The translations under genes and the position numbers were made by a program. Positions 62,100 through 64,000 of a DNA stretch of 64,000 bases are shown in pieces. This DNA comes from Corinectria fuckeliana (lineage: Eukaryota > Ascomycota > Sordariomycetes > Hypocreales > Nectriaceae): NCBI GenBank assembly GCA_019137255.1, contig WPDH01000053.1, positions 124,001 to 188,000 of the forward strand. Reading direction: 5' to 3'. The stretch's first letter is position 1. Every line of letters starts with the position of its first letter. The notes under the pieces were generated by a model. The model did no database searches. It was given only the letters and a program-made list of their open reading frames with translations, and was not told the DNA's origin.

Positions 62100-64000
62100 G
62101 CCAGCATCTCACTACCTCCAACTTACAGCATGCCAGTGTCCGCAAAAATCAACCCTCACACATGCTAGATGTATATGAGCCCTCTTCAACCCGCCCGGCC
62201 CTGCCAGTTTCTCTCCCCTGCAGATGTCCTCTTGCCCAACCTCCGCATTCTACGATACCATTTTAAACAACAAAACAAATCCTTTGGGCGGAGTCGGAAA
62301 GCCCGGCGCGTCAAACGCTCTTCTTCACGTGGCGACATGGGCTCCTGTGCGGCACTGCATCCTAGCGATGGCAAACTAGAGACGAAAGCGACTGGGTCGG
62401 CCTCGAAGACTTGTTCCGAGTAACGCGTTTTGTCCTTTGTGCTTTCCCTATGTGGTCTTGCGATGTATATATTAACGGTCCTCAGATATTTTCATGGTTC
62501 TCGGCGAGAGGTGGATTTTACAACAACCCCATCTGGGACCGGAGGATCTGTATGTACGCTCTATTGGCCGGGTTGTCATCTAGCCTCTGCTTCATGCAGC
62601 TGTAATTCATTAGTGTCTCACATTCGCCTTGCCTGCTTGTGATTTCATGACTTGTTTTCCCGTCTATGTGATGTACTCTGTGAGTCACATTTTTTACATG
62701 TACACTTGTCACCTGCGGTTGCCATGGCACATTCTTGTCTCACCCAACAAATCAACCCTCAGTCCCCCACGCATCTTTAGATTATTCCAAGCGGAAGAGA
62801 CTCCGCTTCCGCGCTCTCTAGCTAGACAATAGGAAGCAAGGGAAGGGTGACGTCGCAGGTAAAAGGGGGAGCATACATACACAGCACACCCTCCCCCAAT
62901 AAGGATCCGCAGTGGCGTTGAGACAAGGGCAAGTAGATAAATGAGGTCGACAAGGACCTAGCCCGGAAAAGAGCAGAAGATGGTAAGACGAGAGCCCATT
63001 CTGTCTCGGATTATCAACGGGTGTGTGTCCCATCCGTAGCTTCGGGGAGTTTGCGGGAGATGATGGAGACAACACACAAAGGGCGGTGTGTGGGAGGAGA
63101 AACGATATCCCTCTGTGCAGTTATTACTGATTGCAATGCAGAAGCTGTTCGAGACATGCATTGTATGAGGTTGTCAGGCATGGCATATGGGAGATGGGAA
63201 AGCATCGTATAGACTTGGATCTGGACCAACAGTTGCTTCTCATTATTCAGCGTTCATCTTAGATCCGGATCTCAAGTCCGCCAGGAAAATTAACTTTTGC
63301 TAAGTATACAATCTCAACCAGTCTCTCCACAATGGGGATCGATACCCGAGGCTATCCAGATAAGAAAACACCAACATTTCACCAGGCAAACACGAAACGA
63401 CCAAAATGCCCAGGCCCCAGTTAGATTGCGGGTCACCGCCATGTGATAAAGTCCCACCATTTGATATGCGAATGCCGTAGCCAGTTGCCAAGCCGTTGTA
63501 TTCGGTCCCCGGGAATGAATATACCTTCTACAGCCATGACGATAAAAAATACTTAAAAAAGAAAGAAGAGTAGTGATGAGTCCTATATTTTTGAGATGGT
63601 GAGCCGCGTCGTCGATGAGTTACGAATTGGCCTGTTGGAAGAGTACTAATTCTACTAAAGAACGGAGGGAGACCGATTATATGGCAAAGAAAAGGGTATA
63701 ATGCCTGAAACGTAATTGCGGGCGTGTTGGGGAGCGAGTTTAGAAAAGGACAATGAGCTGTCGGATGGGAGGGGAAGAAGGGGTTGCTGTGAGTATGGAG
63801 GGATTTGGTTTAGACGTAGTCCAAACTTGCCGTTGTACAAATCTCCCCATGTAGACTAGAGCCCTCGGGGGGGTCTGAGTCTGCGGCTGTCTTAGAAGAT
63901 TGCCATGGAATCGACCATGGTCGGTCTTCGACGGTAAGGTTCGTCGGCGTGTAGCGAGTTGTCCCTTTGGTTATGCCACTTATAAGGCCCGGGCTGCCGT
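62100..64000. other. Downstream region of the GH17 gene to window end
   Basis: It holds the GH17 3' UTR and about 1.7 kb without a supported gene. Short open frames on both strands have no domain. Part of a neighbouring gene's UTR may lie at the end of the window. Confidence 0.4.

Overview
The window is nuclear DNA from a filamentous ascomycete (Pezizomycotina), most likely a Sordariomycete. The evidence is GT-AG introns of roughly 45-170 nt with CTAAC/CTGAC branch sites, GC-rich codon use, and fungal gene forms: a Ras-responsive adenylate cyclase with RA, LRR, PP2C-like and cyclase domains, a CYT-4-type mitochondrial RNase, a BtgE-type cell-wall GH17 enzyme, an RTC4-domain protein and dynamitin. 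I cannot name the species. No transposase, CRISPR array, rRNA or tRNA gene, viral gene or secondary-metabolite cluster was recognised.

Layout. 0.1-3.0 kb: a four-exon YOS1 (-) diverges from ALG12 (+). 3.6-10.5 kb: adenylate cyclase (-). 10.5-13.8 kb: long intergenic region. 13.8-20.6 kb: GH13 alpha-glucosidase (+), RTC4-domain protein (-), dynamitin (+), ribosomal protein eS28 (+). 21.3-25.8 kb: MOCS2A (+), a PSI-domain membrane protein (-), a conserved-looking unknown gene with an apparently broken reading frame (-), and a three-exon SDHAF1-like LYR gene (-). 27.4-39.1 kb: RBR ubiquitin ligase (+), DUS4 (+), SEC10 (-), NUS1 (+), an AlkB-type dioxygenase (-), TRM5 (+). 39.1-50.5 kb: 11.4 kb with no gene I can support, rich in homopolymers and simple sequence and holding a 2-N assembly gap. 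50.5-52.3 kb: REG1-like phosphatase regulator (+). 54.7-58.0 kb: CYT-4 RNase (-). 60.2-62.1 kb: GH17 cell-wall beta-glucosidase (+).

Most genes are housekeeping and do not form one pathway, though some themes recur. Secretion and N-glycosylation: YOS1, ALG12, NUS1, SEC10. Nucleic-acid modification: DUS4, TRM5, and the AlkB homolog that shares a 459-bp divergent promoter with TRM5. Carbon and cAMP signalling: adenylate cyclase, REG1, alpha-glucosidase. Mitochondria: CYT-4 and SDHAF1. Splice sites were placed by hand. For the multi-exon genes the summed exons give whole codon numbers with no internal stop, which supports the models; exceptions are the ALG12 start and the broken gene at 22.8-25.1 kb.
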